Shown: positions 1-11,934 of the stretch, in pieces | Numbering within the stretch: position 1 is the first letter of the stretch | How the letters are laid out: every line of letters begins with the position of its first letter | NCBI GenBank assembly: GCA_002271215.1 | Contig: CP018628.1 | Span: 1,798,001-1,862,000, forward strand | Source: Lelliottia jeotgali | GTDB taxonomy: Bacteria; Pseudomonadota; Gammaproteobacteria; Enterobacterales; Enterobacteriaceae | Reading direction: 5' to 3' | Length of the DNA stretch: 64,000 bases | The notes under the pieces: model-generated | Told to the model about the DNA's origin: nothing | The model's input: only the letters and a program-made list of their open reading frames with translations | Databases searched by the model: none | Position numbers and translations under genes: made by a program

Positions 1-2074
<2,074 letters not shown>

Positions 2075-2128
2075 TTACGTCATGATTTAGCGGTTTTAGG
2101 ACCGCCAAATCAGAAAGAGGAATGCGTT

Positions 2129-3040
2129 ATGTATTATGGATTTGATATTGGCGGCACCAAAATTGCGCTCGGCGTCTTTGATGAACAGCTCAAACTGCAG
2201 TGGGAAACCCGCGTTCCCACGCCGCGCGAGAGCTACGACGAATTTTTAAACGCGGTCGCCGCCCTGGTGACCGAAGCCGATACCCGTTTCGGCGTGAAAG
2301 GCTCCGTGGGGATCGGCATTCCTGGGATGCCGGAAACCGACGACGGCACGCTGTACGCGGCCAACGTTCCCGCCGCCAGTGGCAAACCGCTGCGCGCCGA
2401 CCTCTCTGCTCGCCTTGACCGCGACGTGCGTCTCGACAACGATGCCAACTGTTTTGCTCTCTCTGAAGCCTGGGACGACGAGTTTCGTCAGTATCCTTTA
2501 GTTATGGGACTGATTCTGGGTACTGGCGTCGGCGGCGGGATTATCATTAACGGCAAGCCGATTACCGGGCGCAGCTATATCACCGGCGAGTTCGGCCATA
2601 TTCGCCTGCCGGTGGATGCACTCGAGGTGGTCGGGCGTGATTTTCCCCTGACGCGCTGCGGCTGCGGACAGCACGGCTGTATTGAGAATTATCTTTCCGG
2701 TCGCGGGTTTGCATGGCTTTACGAACACTTCTATCATCAGAAACGTGAGGCCCCAGAAATCATCACCTTGTGGGAGCAGGGCGATGAACAGGCCCGTGAA
2801 CACGTTGAGCGCTATCTCGATCTGCTGGCGGTGTGTCTGGGCAATATTCTGACCATCGTCGATCCCGATCTGCTGGTGATTGGCGGCGGATTATCCAACT
2901 TCTCGGCGATCACCGAGCATCTGTCCGGGCGACTGCCTCGTCATTTGCTGCCGGTCGCCCGCGTACCGCGTATCGAACGTGCGCGTCATGGGGATGCCGG
3001 AGGCATGCGCGGTGCGGCATTCCTTCATCTCACCCGCTAG
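2129..3040 (+). CDS. nagK: N-acetyl-D-glucosamine kinase (ROK family)
   Basis: The 303-residue ROK-family sugar kinase begins with the ATP-binding DIGGTK motif (residues 6-11). A central zinc site CGCGQHGC is followed by IENYLSGRG. It phosphorylates N-acetylglucosamine released during murein recycling to GlcNAc-6-phosphate in the cytoplasm. Length and position between lolE and cobB match E. coli NagK. An AGAGG ribosome site precedes the ATG. The gap to cobB is 15 bases, so the pair is probably cotranscribed, as in E. coli. Confidence 0.96.
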   Translation: MYYGFDIGGTKIALGVFDEQLKLQWETRVPTPRESYDEFLNAVAALVTEADTRFGVKGSVGIGIPGMPETDDGTLYAANVPAASGKPLRADLSARLDRDVRLDNDANCFALSEAWDDEFRQYPLVMGLILGTGVGGGIIINGKPITGRSYITGEFGHIRLPVDALEVVGRDFPLTRCGCGQHGCIENYLSGRGFAWLYEHFYHQKREAPEIITLWEQGDEQAREHVERYLDLLAVCLGNILTIVDPDLLVIGGGLSNFSAITEHLSGRLPRHLLPVARVPRIERARHGDAGGMRGAAFLHLTR

Positions 3041-3055
3041 TTATACGAGGTTTTT

Positions 3056-3877
3056 ATGCTGTCGCGTCGGTTAGGTCGACTGAGCCGTTTTCGCAAAACT
3101 AAACGCCGCCTGCGTGAGCGCTTGCGCCAGCGGATTTTTTTCAGAGACAGGGTGATGCCAGAAGGTATGGAAAAGCCAAGAGTCGTAGTGTTGACCGGGG
3201 CGGGGATCTCCGCCGAGTCCGGAATTCGGACTTTCCGCGCCACTGACGGACTGTGGGAAGAACACCGTGTAGAAGACGTGGCGACGCCGGAAGGTTTCGC
3301 CCGTAATCCTGAGCTGGTGCAAACTTTCTATAACGACCGCCGCCGACAGCTTCAGTCGCCGGAGATTGCGCCCAATGCGGCGCATCTGGCGCTGGCGAAG
3401 CTCGAAGAGGTGTTAGGCGACCGCTTTCTGCTGGTGACGCAGAACATCGACAACCTGCATGAGCGCGCCGGGAATCACAACATCATCCACATGCACGGCG
3501 AACTGCTGAAAGTGCGCTGCGCGTGGAGCGGACAGGTGCTTGACTGGACTGGCGATATCACCCCGGACGATAAGTGCCACTGCTGCCAGTTCCCGTCCCC
3601 TCTGCGTCCGCACGTGGTGTGGTTCGGCGAAATGCCGCTCGGCATGGACGAGATCTACAGCGCGCTGGCGATGGCCGATGTGTTTATCGCGATTGGTACC
3701 TCCGGGCATGTCTATCCGGCGGCGGGTTTTGTCCATGAGGCGCGCCTGCACGGTGCGCATACGGTGGAACTGAATCTGGAACCGAGCCAGGTGGGCAGCG
3801 AGTTTGAAGAGAAGCAGTATGGTCTGGCGAGCGTGGTGGTGCCAGATTTTGTCGAGAAGTTGTTGAAGGGATTGTAA
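3056..3877 (+). CDS. cobB: CobB, NAD-dependent protein deacylase (sirtuin)
   Basis: This 273-residue class III sirtuin has the NAD-binding GAGIS at 48-52, TQNID at 128-132, the catalytic His147 in HMHGE, and a Cys cluster (VRC...KCHCC) for zinc. The very basic N-terminal extension (residues 1-35, rich in Arg) matches the long CobB form; a shorter product could start at Met34 or Met38. It removes acetyl and succinyl groups from lysines of metabolic enzymes. GAGG lies 5 bases before the ATG. Its last codons are part of the 153-bp tandem repeat that follows, so the 3' end has been copied six times. Confidence 0.96.
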   Translation: MLSRRLGRLSRFRKTKRRLRERLRQRIFFRDRVMPEGMEKPRVVVLTGAGISAESGIRTFRATDGLWEEHRVEDVATPEGFARNPELVQTFYNDRRRQLQSPEIAPNAAHLALAKLEEVLGDRFLLVTQNIDNLHERAGNHNIIHMHGELLKVRCAWSGQVLDWTGDITPDDKCHCCQFPSPLRPHVVWFGEMPLGMDEIYSALAMADVFIAIGTSGHVYPAAGFVHEARLHGAHTVELNLEPSQVGSEFEEKQYGLASVVVPDFVEKLLKGL

Positions 3878-4771
3878 GGCGGTTTCTCGCTCTTGTAGGC
3901 CCGGTAAGCGTAGCGCCACCGGGCATTTTTCAGCTTGCACAGTCGTTTTTTGCCGGGTGGCGGCTTCGCCTTACCCGGCCTACTTGACGTTAGCGACCCG
4001 CTTTCAGGTGCCAGATTGAAGGGATTGTAAGGCAATTTCTTGCTCTTGTAGGCCCGGTAAGCGTAGCGCCACCGGGCATTTTTCAGCTTGCGCAGTCGTT
4101 TTTTGCCGGATGGCGGCTTCGCCTTACCCGGCCTACTTGACGTTAGCGACCCGCTTTCAGGTGCCAGATTGAAGGGATTGTAAGGCAATTTCTTGCTCTT
4201 GTAGGCCCGGTAAGCGTAGCGCCACCGGGCATTTTTCAGCTTGAACAGTCGTTTTTTGCCGGGTGGCGGCTTCGCCTTACCCGGCCTACTTGACGTTAGC
4301 GACCCGCTTTCAGGTGCCAGATTGAAGGGATTGTAAGGCGGTTTCTCGCTCTTGTAGGCCCGGTAAGCGTAGCGCCACCAGGCATTATTCAGCTTGCACA
4401 GTCGTTTTTTGCCGGGTGGTGGCTTCGCCTTACCCGGCCTACTTGACGTTAGCGACCCGCTTTCAGGTGCCAGATTGAAGGGATTGTAAGGCGGTTTCTC
4501 GCTCTTGTAGGCCCGGTAAGTGTAGCGCCACCAGGCATTATTCAGCTTGCACAGTCGTTTTTTGCCGGGTGGTGGCTTCGCCTTACCCGGCCTACTTGAC
4601 GTTAGCGACCCGCTTTCAGGTGCCAGATTGAAGGGATTGTAAGGCGGTTTCTCGCTCTTGTAGGCCCGGTAAGTGTAGCGCCACCGGGCATTTTTCAGCT
4701 TACACAGTCGTTTTTTGCCGGGTGGCGGCTTCGCCTTACCCGGCCTACTTGACGTTAGCGACCCGCTTTCA
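3863..4771. repeat. Six tandem 153-bp units, each with a REP pair, between cobB and potD
   Basis: Units start at 3863, 4016, 4169, 4322, 4475 and 4628, exactly 153 bp apart; the last lacks the final 9 bases. Each carries the last cobB codons with stop, an inverted REP pair (3895-3925 and 3951-3983 in unit 1), the last potD codons with stop, and 9 bases (GGTGCCAGA) that match cobB 3838-3846. At each junction 16 bases of cobB (3847-3862) are missing, which suggests that a duplication spanning both gene ends was followed by a small deletion and then amplified. Variants are shared by neighbours: units 2-3 have AATTTCTT, units 4-5 CCACCAGGCATTATT, units 5-6 AAGTGTAGCG. That is the pattern of stepwise unequal recombination. 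It is not a CRISPR array. Confidence 0.97.
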
Positions 4772-5801
4772 ACTTCTGATAATAATCTTCATAAATGCGG
4801 CTCGCGTCGCCCACGTCGTTTTGCCACTCGCCTTTCTTGACCGTTTCTGCATCCGGATACAGTGACTTATCGTTCGCCACTTCCGGGCTCAGCAACTTGC
4901 GGGCCGCCAGGTTTGGCGTGGGATAACCGATGGTTTCGGCCACCTGTTTTGCCACTTCCGGGCGCAGCAGGAAGTTAATCAGCTTCATCGCGCCGTCGAC
5001 ATTTTTAGCATTTGTCGGAATCGATAAACTGTCCATCCAGAAGATCCCGCCTTCTTTCGGCCAGACCACCTGCAGAGGAGTCCCCGCCTGACGCGCCACG
5101 TAGGCCGAGCCGTTCCACACCATCCCCAGATTCACTTCGCCTTCCATATACGGGTTGGCTGGGTTATCGGAGTTAAACGCCGCCACGTTGGGCATCAGCT
5201 TTTTCAGCTCGTTATATGCCGCTTCAATCTCTTTTGGATCGGTGGTGTTACCGGAATAACCCAGTTTGCGCAGCGCCATCTGGAACACTTCACGCGCGTC
5301 GTCAGTCAGCAGCAGGCTGCCTTTGTACTCCGGCTTCCACAGGTCGGCCCAACTGGTGACGGTTTTTGGATCGATCTCGTCGCTATTCACACCGATAGCC
5401 GTCGCGCCCCAGATGTACGGAATGGAGTAGTCATTGTTCGGGTCGAACGGCTTGTTCAGCATCTCCGGATCGAGATTATCGAAGTTGGTGAGCTTGGTTT
5501 TGTCGATCTTCTGGATCATCCCTTCTTTGCGCATTTTGTCGACAAAGTAGGTCGACGGCACTACCAAATCGTACGCGCCGTCTTTGTAGGTTTTGAGCTT
5601 GGCATACATGGTTTCATTCGACTCGTAGGTTGAATAGATCACCTTGATCCCGGTCTCTTTGGTGAACTGCTCCAGCAGGCCCGGAGGCACATACTCGGTC
5701 CAGTTGTAGAAGTAGAGCGTTTTACTGTCGTCCGCGTGCGCGGCGCTCATGCCGATTGCGAGAGCGCCTGCCGCGAGCAGGTGGCGTGACCATTTTTTCA
5801 T
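4755..5801 (-). CDS. potD: PotD, periplasmic spermidine/putrescine-binding protein
   Basis: The 348-residue substrate-binding protein has a signal peptide ending near AHA|DDSKTL (about residue 23), then a type 2 periplasmic binding fold beginning LYFYNWTEYVPPGLLEQF, as in PotD. It captures spermidine, and more weakly putrescine, for PotABC. It is the last gene of the operon; its ATG overlaps the potC stop (ATGA). The final codons, KAGR and stop, lie within the 153-bp tandem repeat and are duplicated downstream. Confidence 0.97.
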   Translation of the reverse strand: MKKWSRHLLAAGALAIGMSAAHADDSKTLYFYNWTEYVPPGLLEQFTKETGIKVIYSTYESNETMYAKLKTYKDGAYDLVVPSTYFVDKMRKEGMIQKIDKTKLTNFDNLDPEMLNKPFDPNNDYSIPYIWGATAIGVNSDEIDPKTVTSWADLWKPEYKGSLLLTDDAREVFQMALRKLGYSGNTTDPKEIEAAYNELKKLMPNVAAFNSDNPANPYMEGEVNLGMVWNGSAYVARQAGTPLQVVWPKEGGIFWMDSLSIPTNAKNVDGAMKLINFLLRPEVAKQVAETIGYPTPNLAARKLLSPEVANDKSLYPDAETVKKGEWQNDVGDASRIYEDYYQKLKAGR

Positions 5802-6589
5802 TTTAACGTCCCCTGAGATTTAGTTGTATCACGAGCAATAAGCTGGCTGGCAATCACCATCACCAGCGATAGCACCAGCAGTATCGTCGCCAGCGCGTTC
5901 ACCTCAGGCGACACGCCGACTTTCACCATCGAATAAATCTTCAATGGCAGAATTTCATAACCGGGACCGGTGACGAACGATGAGACCACCACGTCGTCCA
6001 TCGACAGGGTAAAGCTCAGCAGCCATCCGGCGGCGACCGCGGGCATTGCCAGCGGCAGGATGATTTTACGCAGGATGGTCGTTTCACTCGCGCCCAGATC
6101 TTTCGCTGCTTCGAGCATCCGCACGTCAAAGCCTTTCAGACGGGAGTAAACCGTCACCACCACGAACGGCAGGCAGAAGGTGATGTGGGAGAAGAGCAGC
6201 GACCAGAAGCCAAGCTGAATGCCGAGGAGCATAAACAATACCAGCAGGGAGATCGCCATTACGATGTCAGGCGACATCATCACCACAAACAGCATCCCGC
6301 TGACAAACGGCTTACCGCGAAAACGGTAGCGATACAGCGCCACGGCGGTCAGGGAGCCAATCAGCGTGGCAAAGGTCGCGGAGACTATCGCCATCGTCAG
6401 GGAGTGCTGTGCGGCCTGCAACAGGCTATCGTTGTTCATCAGCAGGCTGTACCAGTTGGTGGTAAAGCCTTGCCAGTTAATTCCGAATCGCGAACTGTTA
6501 AACGAGTTCACGATCAAAATGATAATCGGGATGTACAGGAATGCGTAAATGGCGGACATAAAACCGCCGCGCAGCAGACGACCGATCAT
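5798..6589 (-). CDS. potC: PotC, spermidine/putrescine ABC transporter permease
   Basis: The 263-residue inner-membrane permease has six hydrophobic segments. The coupling motif EAAKDLGASETTILRKIILP (EAA loop) lies near residues 160-180. It forms the translocation pore with PotB. It overlaps potB upstream and potD downstream by 4 bases each (ATGA), so the operon is tightly coupled. Confidence 0.97.
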   Translation of the reverse strand: MIGRLLRGGFMSAIYAFLYIPIIILIVNSFNSSRFGINWQGFTTNWYSLLMNNDSLLQAAQHSLTMAIVSATFATLIGSLTAVALYRYRFRGKPFVSGMLFVVMMSPDIVMAISLLVLFMLLGIQLGFWSLLFSHITFCLPFVVVTVYSRLKGFDVRMLEAAKDLGASETTILRKIILPLAMPAVAAGWLLSFTLSMDDVVVSSFVTGPGYEILPLKIYSMVKVGVSPEVNALATILLVLSLVMVIASQLIARDTTKSQGTLK

Positions 6590-7443
6590 TCGAGGTCTCC
6601 CTTCTTATTCAGCCAGCGGGAGGCACGCCAGTAAACGAGCAGCATCAGGCCCATTACCACCGTTAGCGTTATGCTGGTGGCCGAGCCAAACGGCCAGTCG
6701 CGAATGTTCAGGAACTGGCTCTTAATCACGTTGCCGATCAGCAGGTTTTTCGCACCGCCCATCAGATCCGAGACGTAGAACAGCCCCATCGCCGGGAGCA
6801 TCACCAGCAGACATCCGGCGATAATGCCCGGCATGGTCAGCGGAATAATGATCCGCAGGAAGGTTTGCAGCTTGCTGGCACCCAGATCGCGTGCCGCTTC
6901 GAGCAGCGGTTTATCGAGCTTTTCGATGCTCGAATAGAGCGGCATCACCATAAACGGCAGCAGAATATAGACCAGGCCGATAATCACCGCGCTCGGGGTG
7001 AACATGATACGAATCGGTGTATCAATCACCCCCAGCCAGAGCAAAAACTCGTTCAGATACCCTTTGGTGCTGAGGAAAATCTTCAGGCCATAGATGCGGA
7101 TCAGCGAGTTGGTCCAGAAGGGAACAATCAGCAGAAACAGCAGCAGCGGGCGGATTTTTTGCGGCAGCCGCGCCAGAAACCAGGCAAAGGGATAGCCCAG
7201 CACCAGGCAGGCGAGCGTGGCAATCAGCGCCATGTTGAGGGAGTGCAGCAAGACCTCAAAGTAGAGCGGGTCCAGCAGGCGCGCGTAGTTATCCAGCGTA
7301 AAGACCAGGCTGACGAAGTTCGTATCGTCGCGGGTCAGAAAACTGGTGACAATGATCATCAGGTTGGGCAGAAAAACAAACAACACAAGCCAACCCACGA
7401 TCGTGGCGATCACCGCGTTCTGGAATTTACTGGTGTTCTTCAT
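6586..7443 (-). CDS. potB: PotB, spermidine/putrescine ABC transporter permease
   Basis: The 285-residue permease has six membrane segments and the EAA loop [20 protein letters not shown], partnering PotC. The start chosen is the ATG at 7443 (MKNTSKFQ), inside the last potA codons, with GGGAGG 12 bases upstream. A TTG at 7455 directly abuts that site and is unlikely. The gene overlaps the potA 3' end by 17 bases. Confidence 0.95.
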   Translation of the reverse strand: MKNTSKFQNAVIATIVGWLVLFVFLPNLMIIVTSFLTRDDTNFVSLVFTLDNYARLLDPLYFEVLLHSLNMALIATLACLVLGYPFAWFLARLPQKIRPLLLFLLIVPFWTNSLIRIYGLKIFLSTKGYLNEFLLWLGVIDTPIRIMFTPSAVIIGLVYILLPFMVMPLYSSIEKLDKPLLEAARDLGASKLQTFLRIIIPLTMPGIIAGCLLVMLPAMGLFYVSDLMGGAKNLLIGNVIKSQFLNIRDWPFGSATSITLTVVMGLMLLVYWRASRWLNKKGDLE

Positions 7444-8563
7444 CGGCCAGCACAACCTCCCAGCTTTCTACCCAGTTAACGACCATTTTCTGATCGAGCG
7501 GATGGTCAAAGTCGGGGTCATCCTCGTTAAAGAACTCACTGACCATCACCATTTTGCCGTTTTCCAGCTCAACTACGGATTCAAGCGTCATACCTTTGTA
7601 GTTACGCTCGCGGATGTAGCCGATCAGGCCTTCCGCGTCGGTGGTATCGTGAATTTCATCGACGCGAAGATCTTCCGGGCGCAGCATCACGTTCAGCTTC
7701 TGACCTTTCTCGACGGCAAAATTGACGTAAATGTTGCACTCGCGACCTTCCACGCTGGCACGCACGCGCTGCTCGTCGAGACGCTCAATCACCGTGGCAT
7801 CAAAGATATTGATCTCGCCAATGAAACTGGCGACAAACAGGTTTTTCGGCTCTTCGTAGATTTCGCGCGGCGTGCCGTCCTGCTCAATTTTGCCGTCGCG
7901 CATCACTACGATACGGTCCGACATGGTCAGGGCTTCTTCCTGATCGTGCGTAACGAATACAAAGGTAATGCCAAGTTTACGCTGCAGTGCTTTCAGCTCG
8001 TTCTGCATCTGCTTGCGTAGCTTGTAGTCGAGCGCGGAGAGGGACTCATCCAGCAGCAGCAGGCGCGGTTTATTGACCACTGCACGGGCAATCGCCACAC
8101 GCTGTTGCTGGCCACCGGAGAGCTGATGCGGTTTACGCTGGGCGAACTCGTCGAGCTGAACCATTCGCAGGGCATCGTTCACACGCGGGGTGATTTGATC
8201 GGCAGGTGTTTTTTGCATGCGCAGGCCGAATGCCACGTTTTCGAACACGGTCATGTGCGGAAACAGGGCGTAGCTCTGAAAGACGGTATTAACGTGACGA
8301 TGTTCGGCGGGAACATCGGTGATGTTCTGATTTTCAAGATGAATTTGGCCGTTGTCGACGTTTTCCAGTCCGGCAATCAGGCGCAGAACGGTTGTCTTGC
8401 CGCAGCCAGAAGGGCCAAGCAGCGTGAGAAACTCACCGTTATTGATAGTCAGGTTAAGATCGTCAATGACGGTTTTACCATCGAAACTTTTGCTGATCCC
8501 CGACAGAAGAACCAGCGGTGACAGTGTTCCTGGTTGTGTATTCAATTTTTGGCGCTGTCCCAT
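7427..8563 (-). CDS. potA: PotA, ATPase of the spermidine/putrescine importer
   Basis: The 378-residue ABC ATPase has Walker [10 protein letters not shown] at 50-58, signature LSGGQQQR, Walker B LLLLDES, and a C-terminal TOBE-like regulatory domain (about residues 290-370). The length equals E. coli PotA. It is the first gene of potABCD and drives polyamine uptake. It is transcribed away from pepT; the 250 bp between the two starts should hold both promoters. Confidence 0.97.
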   Translation of the reverse strand: MGQRQKLNTQPGTLSPLVLLSGISKSFDGKTVIDDLNLTINNGEFLTLLGPSGCGKTTVLRLIAGLENVDNGQIHLENQNITDVPAEHRHVNTVFQSYALFPHMTVFENVAFGLRMQKTPADQITPRVNDALRMVQLDEFAQRKPHQLSGGQQQRVAIARAVVNKPRLLLLDESLSALDYKLRKQMQNELKALQRKLGITFVFVTHDQEEALTMSDRIVVMRDGKIEQDGTPREIYEEPKNLFVASFIGEINIFDATVIERLDEQRVRASVEGRECNIYVNFAVEKGQKLNVMLRPEDLRVDEIHDTTDAEGLIGYIRERNYKGMTLESVVELENGKMVMVSEFFNEDDPDFDHPLDQKMVVNWVESWEVVLADEEHQ

Positions 8564-8813
8564 ATAAACGCGTCGGTGGGTTTACCGACTGCGGGGTTTG
8601 TGTGTAACCACCTTGGTGACTCTTAATGAGGGCGGTCATTCTACGGCAAACCACTGAAATCACCAATCCTTGTGACTGATTGATAAGCTACATTTATTAA
8701 CGAATCACGACAAAATCGAAAATATTCTCGTTTACGGGATAAAAGTGACCTGACGCAATATTTGGGATTTGATGCTTCCTGATAATGTTGTCACAAAAAG
8801 TGAGGGTGACTGC

Positions 8814-10037
8814 ATGGAAAAATTACTTGAGCGTTTTTTACAGTACGTTTCGCTGGATACCCAATCTAAAGCGGGTGTCAGACAGGTGCCGAGCACCGAG
8901 GGCCAGTGGAAGCTTTTAAACCTGCTGAAGGATCAGCTGGAGGAGCTCGGCCTGGTCAACGTGACCTTGAGCGAGAAAGGCACGGTGATGGGGACGCTGC
9001 CGTCGAATGTCAAAGGTTCGGTTCCGGCGATTGGATTCATTTCTCACGTTGATACCTCACCTGATTTTAGCGGTAAGAACGTCAACCCGCAGATTGTTGA
9101 AAATTACCGTGGTGGCGATATCGCGCTGGGTATTGGCGACGAGGTACTCTCGCCGGTGATGTTCCCGGTGCTGCATCAGCTTCTGGGCCAGACCATTATC
9201 ACCACCGACGGCAAAACGCTGCTGGGCGCGGATGATAAAGCCGGTGTGGCGGAGATCATGACCGCCCTGGCGGTGCTGAAAGGCAAAAACATTCCGCACG
9301 GGGATATCCGCGTCGCCTTTACGCCGGATGAAGAGGTGGGCAAAGGGGCGAAGCATTTCGACGTCGAAGCGTTCGATGCGAAGTGGGCTTACACCGTCGA
9401 CGGCGGTGGCGTGGGGGAGCTGGAGTTTGAAAACTTTAACGCAGCTTCTGTGACCATCAAAATCGTTGGTAATAATGTCCATCCCGGTTCGGCAAAAGGG
9501 GTGATGGTCAACGCCCTGTCGCTGGCTTCGCGGATTCATGCGGAAGTGCCCGCCGAAGAAAGCCCAGAGCAGACTGAAGGCTATGAAGGTTTTTACCATC
9601 TCACCAGCATCAAAGGCACGGTGGACAGTGCGCAGATGCACTACATCGTTCGCGATTTTGACCGCAAAGCGTTCGAAGCGCGTAAGCGTAAGATGATGGA
9701 AATCGCCAAAAAGGTCGGCAAAGGGCTGCACCCGGATTGTTACATTGAGCTGATCATCGAGGACAGCTACTACAACATGCGCGAGAAAGTGGTGGAGCAT
9801 CCGCACATTCTCGATATCGCCCAGCAGGCGATGCGCGATTGCGACATCGAACCCCAGCTCAAACCGATTCGCGGCGGCACCGATGGCTCGCAGCTCTCGT
9901 TCATGGGACTGCCATGCCCGAATCTGTTTACCGGTGGCTATAACTACCACGGCAAACATGAGTTTGTGACGCTGGAAGGGATGGAGAAAGCGGTGAAAGT
10001 GATTGTGCGGATTGCGGAGTTGACGGCGAAGCAGTAG
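8814..10037 (+). CDS. pepT: Peptidase T (tripeptide aminopeptidase)
   Basis: The 407-residue M20 metallopeptidase has HVDTSPDF near residue 78, DDKAG with a bridging Asp near 140, and the catalytic acid FTPDEEVG near 173. It removes the N-terminal residue from tripeptides in the cytoplasm, using two zinc ions. The start MEKLLERF at 8814 has GAGGGTG upstream; an earlier in-frame ATG at 8769 would add 15 residues not in the family. A REP pair begins 8 bases after the stop. Confidence 0.96.
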   Translation: MEKLLERFLQYVSLDTQSKAGVRQVPSTEGQWKLLNLLKDQLEELGLVNVTLSEKGTVMGTLPSNVKGSVPAIGFISHVDTSPDFSGKNVNPQIVENYRGGDIALGIGDEVLSPVMFPVLHQLLGQTIITTDGKTLLGADDKAGVAEIMTALAVLKGKNIPHGDIRVAFTPDEEVGKGAKHFDVEAFDAKWAYTVDGGGVGELEFENFNAASVTIKIVGNNVHPGSAKGVMVNALSLASRIHAEVPAEESPEQTEGYEGFYHLTSIKGTVDSAQMHYIVRDFDRKAFEARKRKMMEIAKKVGKGLHPDCYIELIIEDSYYNMREKVVEHPHILDIAQQAMRDCDIEPQLKPIRGGTDGSQLSFMGLPCPNLFTGGYNYHGKHEFVTLEGMEKAVKVIVRIAELTAKQ

Positions 10038-10045
10038 CCGCTTTG

Positions 10046-10122
10046 TGCCGGGTGGCGGCTACGCCTTACCCGGCCTACGATTTAATGTTTTTGTAGGTCG
10101 GGTAAGCGAAGCGCCACCCGAC
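10046..10122. repeat. REP pair (BIME) upstream of the RAYT gene
   Basis: Two inverted REP palindromes are present: GCCGGGTGGCGGCTACGCC... (10046-10078) and its opposing partner GTAGGTCGGGTAAGCGAAGC... (10093-10122). The same pair recurs in the same orientation directly after the transposase gene (10636-10709). Confidence 0.95.
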
Positions 10123-10141
10123 GCCCGGAAAAGGATTTCCC

Positions 10142-10633
10142 ATGTCAAATTACCGCCGAAACTACATCCCCGGTGGAACCTGGTTTTTCACCGTCAATCT
10201 GCAAAACCGCCAGAGCGATCTGCTCATCCGCCATATCGACCCTCTACGCGCCGCAATCAAAACCGTCAAACGCACAAAACCCTTCACGATCAACGCCTGG
10301 GTGGTGCTCCCCGAGCATATGCACTGTATCTGGACGCTCCCGGAAAACGATGATGACTATTCGGGGCGCTGGCGGGAAATCAAGAAAACCTTTACCCGCG
10401 CGATTGAAATGCGTTACGTGTGGCAACCGCGTTTTTGGGAACATACGATTCGTAATGAAGAAGATTACCGGCGGCATATGGATTACGTGCATATCAATCC
10501 GGTGAAACATGGGTATGTCAATCGCGTGGCGGATTGGCCGTTTTCAACGTTTCATCGGGATGTGCGTGACGGTTTATATGTGCAGGATTGGGCGGGAGAA
10601 CCGGAGGATTTGGTTGCCGGAGAGCCAAAATAA
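10142..10633 (+). CDS. rayT: REP-associated tyrosine transposase (RAYT, TnpA-REP)
   Basis: This 163-residue Y1-transposase-like protein (IS200/IS605 relatives) has the HUH metal site H59-M-H61 in LPEHMHCIW and the candidate catalytic Tyr115 in MDYVHINPVKHG. Tyr115 is the same position as the catalytic Tyr of E. coli TnpA-REP. RAYTs are domesticated single-copy enzymes that bind and cut REP hairpins. The gene lies between two near-identical REP pairs, the classic REPtron. GGAAAAGG precedes the ATG by about 9 bases. Both motifs are intact, so it may be active. Confidence 0.95.
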   Translation: MSNYRRNYIPGGTWFFTVNLQNRQSDLLIRHIDPLRAAIKTVKRTKPFTINAWVVLPEHMHCIWTLPENDDDYSGRWREIKKTFTRAIEMRYVWQPRFWEHTIRNEEDYRRHMDYVHINPVKHGYVNRVADWPFSTFHRDVRDGLYVQDWAGEPEDLVAGEPK

Positions 10634-10635
10634 AA

Positions 10636-10709
10636 GCCGGGTGGCGGCTACGCCTTACCCGGCCTACAAAATCTAACTCGTAGGTCGGGTAAGCGAAGCG
10701 CCACCCGAC
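10636..10709. repeat. REP pair (BIME) downstream of the RAYT gene
   Basis: Two opposed REP palindromes (10636-10667 and 10680-10709) are nearly identical, in sequence and order, to the pair at 10046-10122. They begin 3 bases after the rayT stop and end 13 bases before the roxA stop. Confidence 0.95.
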
Positions 10710-10722
10710 ACAAGCAGGCAAC

Positions 10723-11844
10723 TCAGTCCTCGAAGAACCAATACCCGCTGTTCACCAGCGCCGCCAGCATGGCGAGGAAGGACGGATCTTCCAGCGCATC
10801 ACCGAAGGTTTCTGCATTCAGCACCAGATGGCTGGCAAGGGCTTCCAGCGCGGGACGGTGCGGGGAATCCAGTTTTTCGCCGTTGACGAAAATATCATCG
10901 CCAATACGCAGCACGCGCAATCCACCCAGACGGACCAGCGAATCACCCTGTTGCAGGGCATCGTAAATTTCATCCGGCTGATAAGGCGGCTCGGCGGGTG
11001 CAACGTCCAGCTCGTGACGTGACTGGCTGACAAACTCGCCAAACCACTGGCGGAAATGCTCCGGTTCGTTAATCAAACCGAGCATCATTTCGCGCAGTTT
11101 ATCCAGCTCCTGCGGCAGAATGTCGGCAGGATGTTCACGCGCAGGCACGTCCGGGTCGCTGTAGCGATGGCTGCCCAGCTCGCGTTGCAGAACGTAATCC
11201 GCAAATCCGCTGATCATCTCGCGACCGCTTGGCGCACGGAAGCCAACCGAATAGTTCAGCGAGTTCTCAAGAGAATAGCCTTCATGAGGGAATCCTGGCG
11301 GAATATAGAGAATATCGCCCGGCTCCATCTCTTCGTCGATGATGCCTTCGAACGGGTCAACCTGCAGCAGGTCCGGGTGCGGGCAGTGCTGTTTCATCGG
11401 CACTTTATCGCCGACGCGCCAGCGACGACGGCCAGTTCCCTGAATGATAAACACATCGTACTGGTCGAGGTGCGGGCCCACGCCACCGCCCGGAACAGAG
11501 AAGGAGATCATCAGATCGTCCATGCGCCAGTCGGGCAGGGCGCGGAACGGATGCATCAGCGCAGCGGTAGGCTCATGCCAGTGGTTAACGGCCTGAACCA
11601 GCAGCGACCAGTTGGTTTCCCCGAGGTGATCGTAGCTTTCGAAAGGACCGTGGCTAACCTGCCATTTCCCATCCTGATGGCTCACCAGACGGCTGTCGAC
11701 TTCGTTTTCCATCGCCAGTCCAGCCAGTTCATCCGGCGAGATCGGGTCGACAAAGTTGCTGATGCCGCGTTTAAGAACGACCGGGCGTTTCTGCCAGTAG
11801 CGTTCGATAAATTCGGGCCAGTTAAGTGTTAATTGATAATCCAT
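10723..11844 (-). CDS. roxA: RoxA (YcfD), ribosomal protein L16 arginine hydroxylase
   Basis: The 373-residue JmjC/cupin-type 2-oxoglutarate oxygenase has its iron triad visible at H125, D127 (GPHLDQYD) and H187 (IPPGFPHEGY), the same numbers as E. coli YcfD. It hydroxylates Arg81 of ribosomal protein L16. The C-terminal half holds the dimerisation and winged-helix-like regions of this family. It is transcribed in the same direction as phoPQ and starts 90 bases after the phoQ stop. Confidence 0.95.
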   Translation of the reverse strand: MDYQLTLNWPEFIERYWQKRPVVLKRGISNFVDPISPDELAGLAMENEVDSRLVSHQDGKWQVSHGPFESYDHLGETNWSLLVQAVNHWHEPTAALMHPFRALPDWRMDDLMISFSVPGGGVGPHLDQYDVFIIQGTGRRRWRVGDKVPMKQHCPHPDLLQVDPFEGIIDEEMEPGDILYIPPGFPHEGYSLENSLNYSVGFRAPSGREMISGFADYVLQRELGSHRYSDPDVPAREHPADILPQELDKLREMMLGLINEPEHFRQWFGEFVSQSRHELDVAPAEPPYQPDEIYDALQQGDSLVRLGGLRVLRIGDDIFVNGEKLDSPHRPALEALASHLVLNAETFGDALEDPSFLAMLAALVNSGYWFFED

Positions 11845-11934
11845 AATTATATTTCCGCAGGCTCTTACTGACTCGGATTATAACGGAAGCGCAAGAGCCT
11901 GAGTGCGACAATCTCGCTTTTTTCACATTCCGCT

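Noticed and set aside
3712..4188. A minus-strand reading frame of 158 codons with 51-residue repeats
   Set aside because: It is a by-product of the 153-bp tandem repeat (divisible by three), starts on TTG without a ribosome site, and runs antisense into cobB.
3863..4771. CRISPR array
   Set aside because: The period is 153 bp with no unique spacers, and the unit is a copy of the local intergenic region.
8769..8813. pepT start at 8769
   Set aside because: The 15 extra residues are not part of PepT; the ATG at 8814 has the better ribosome site.
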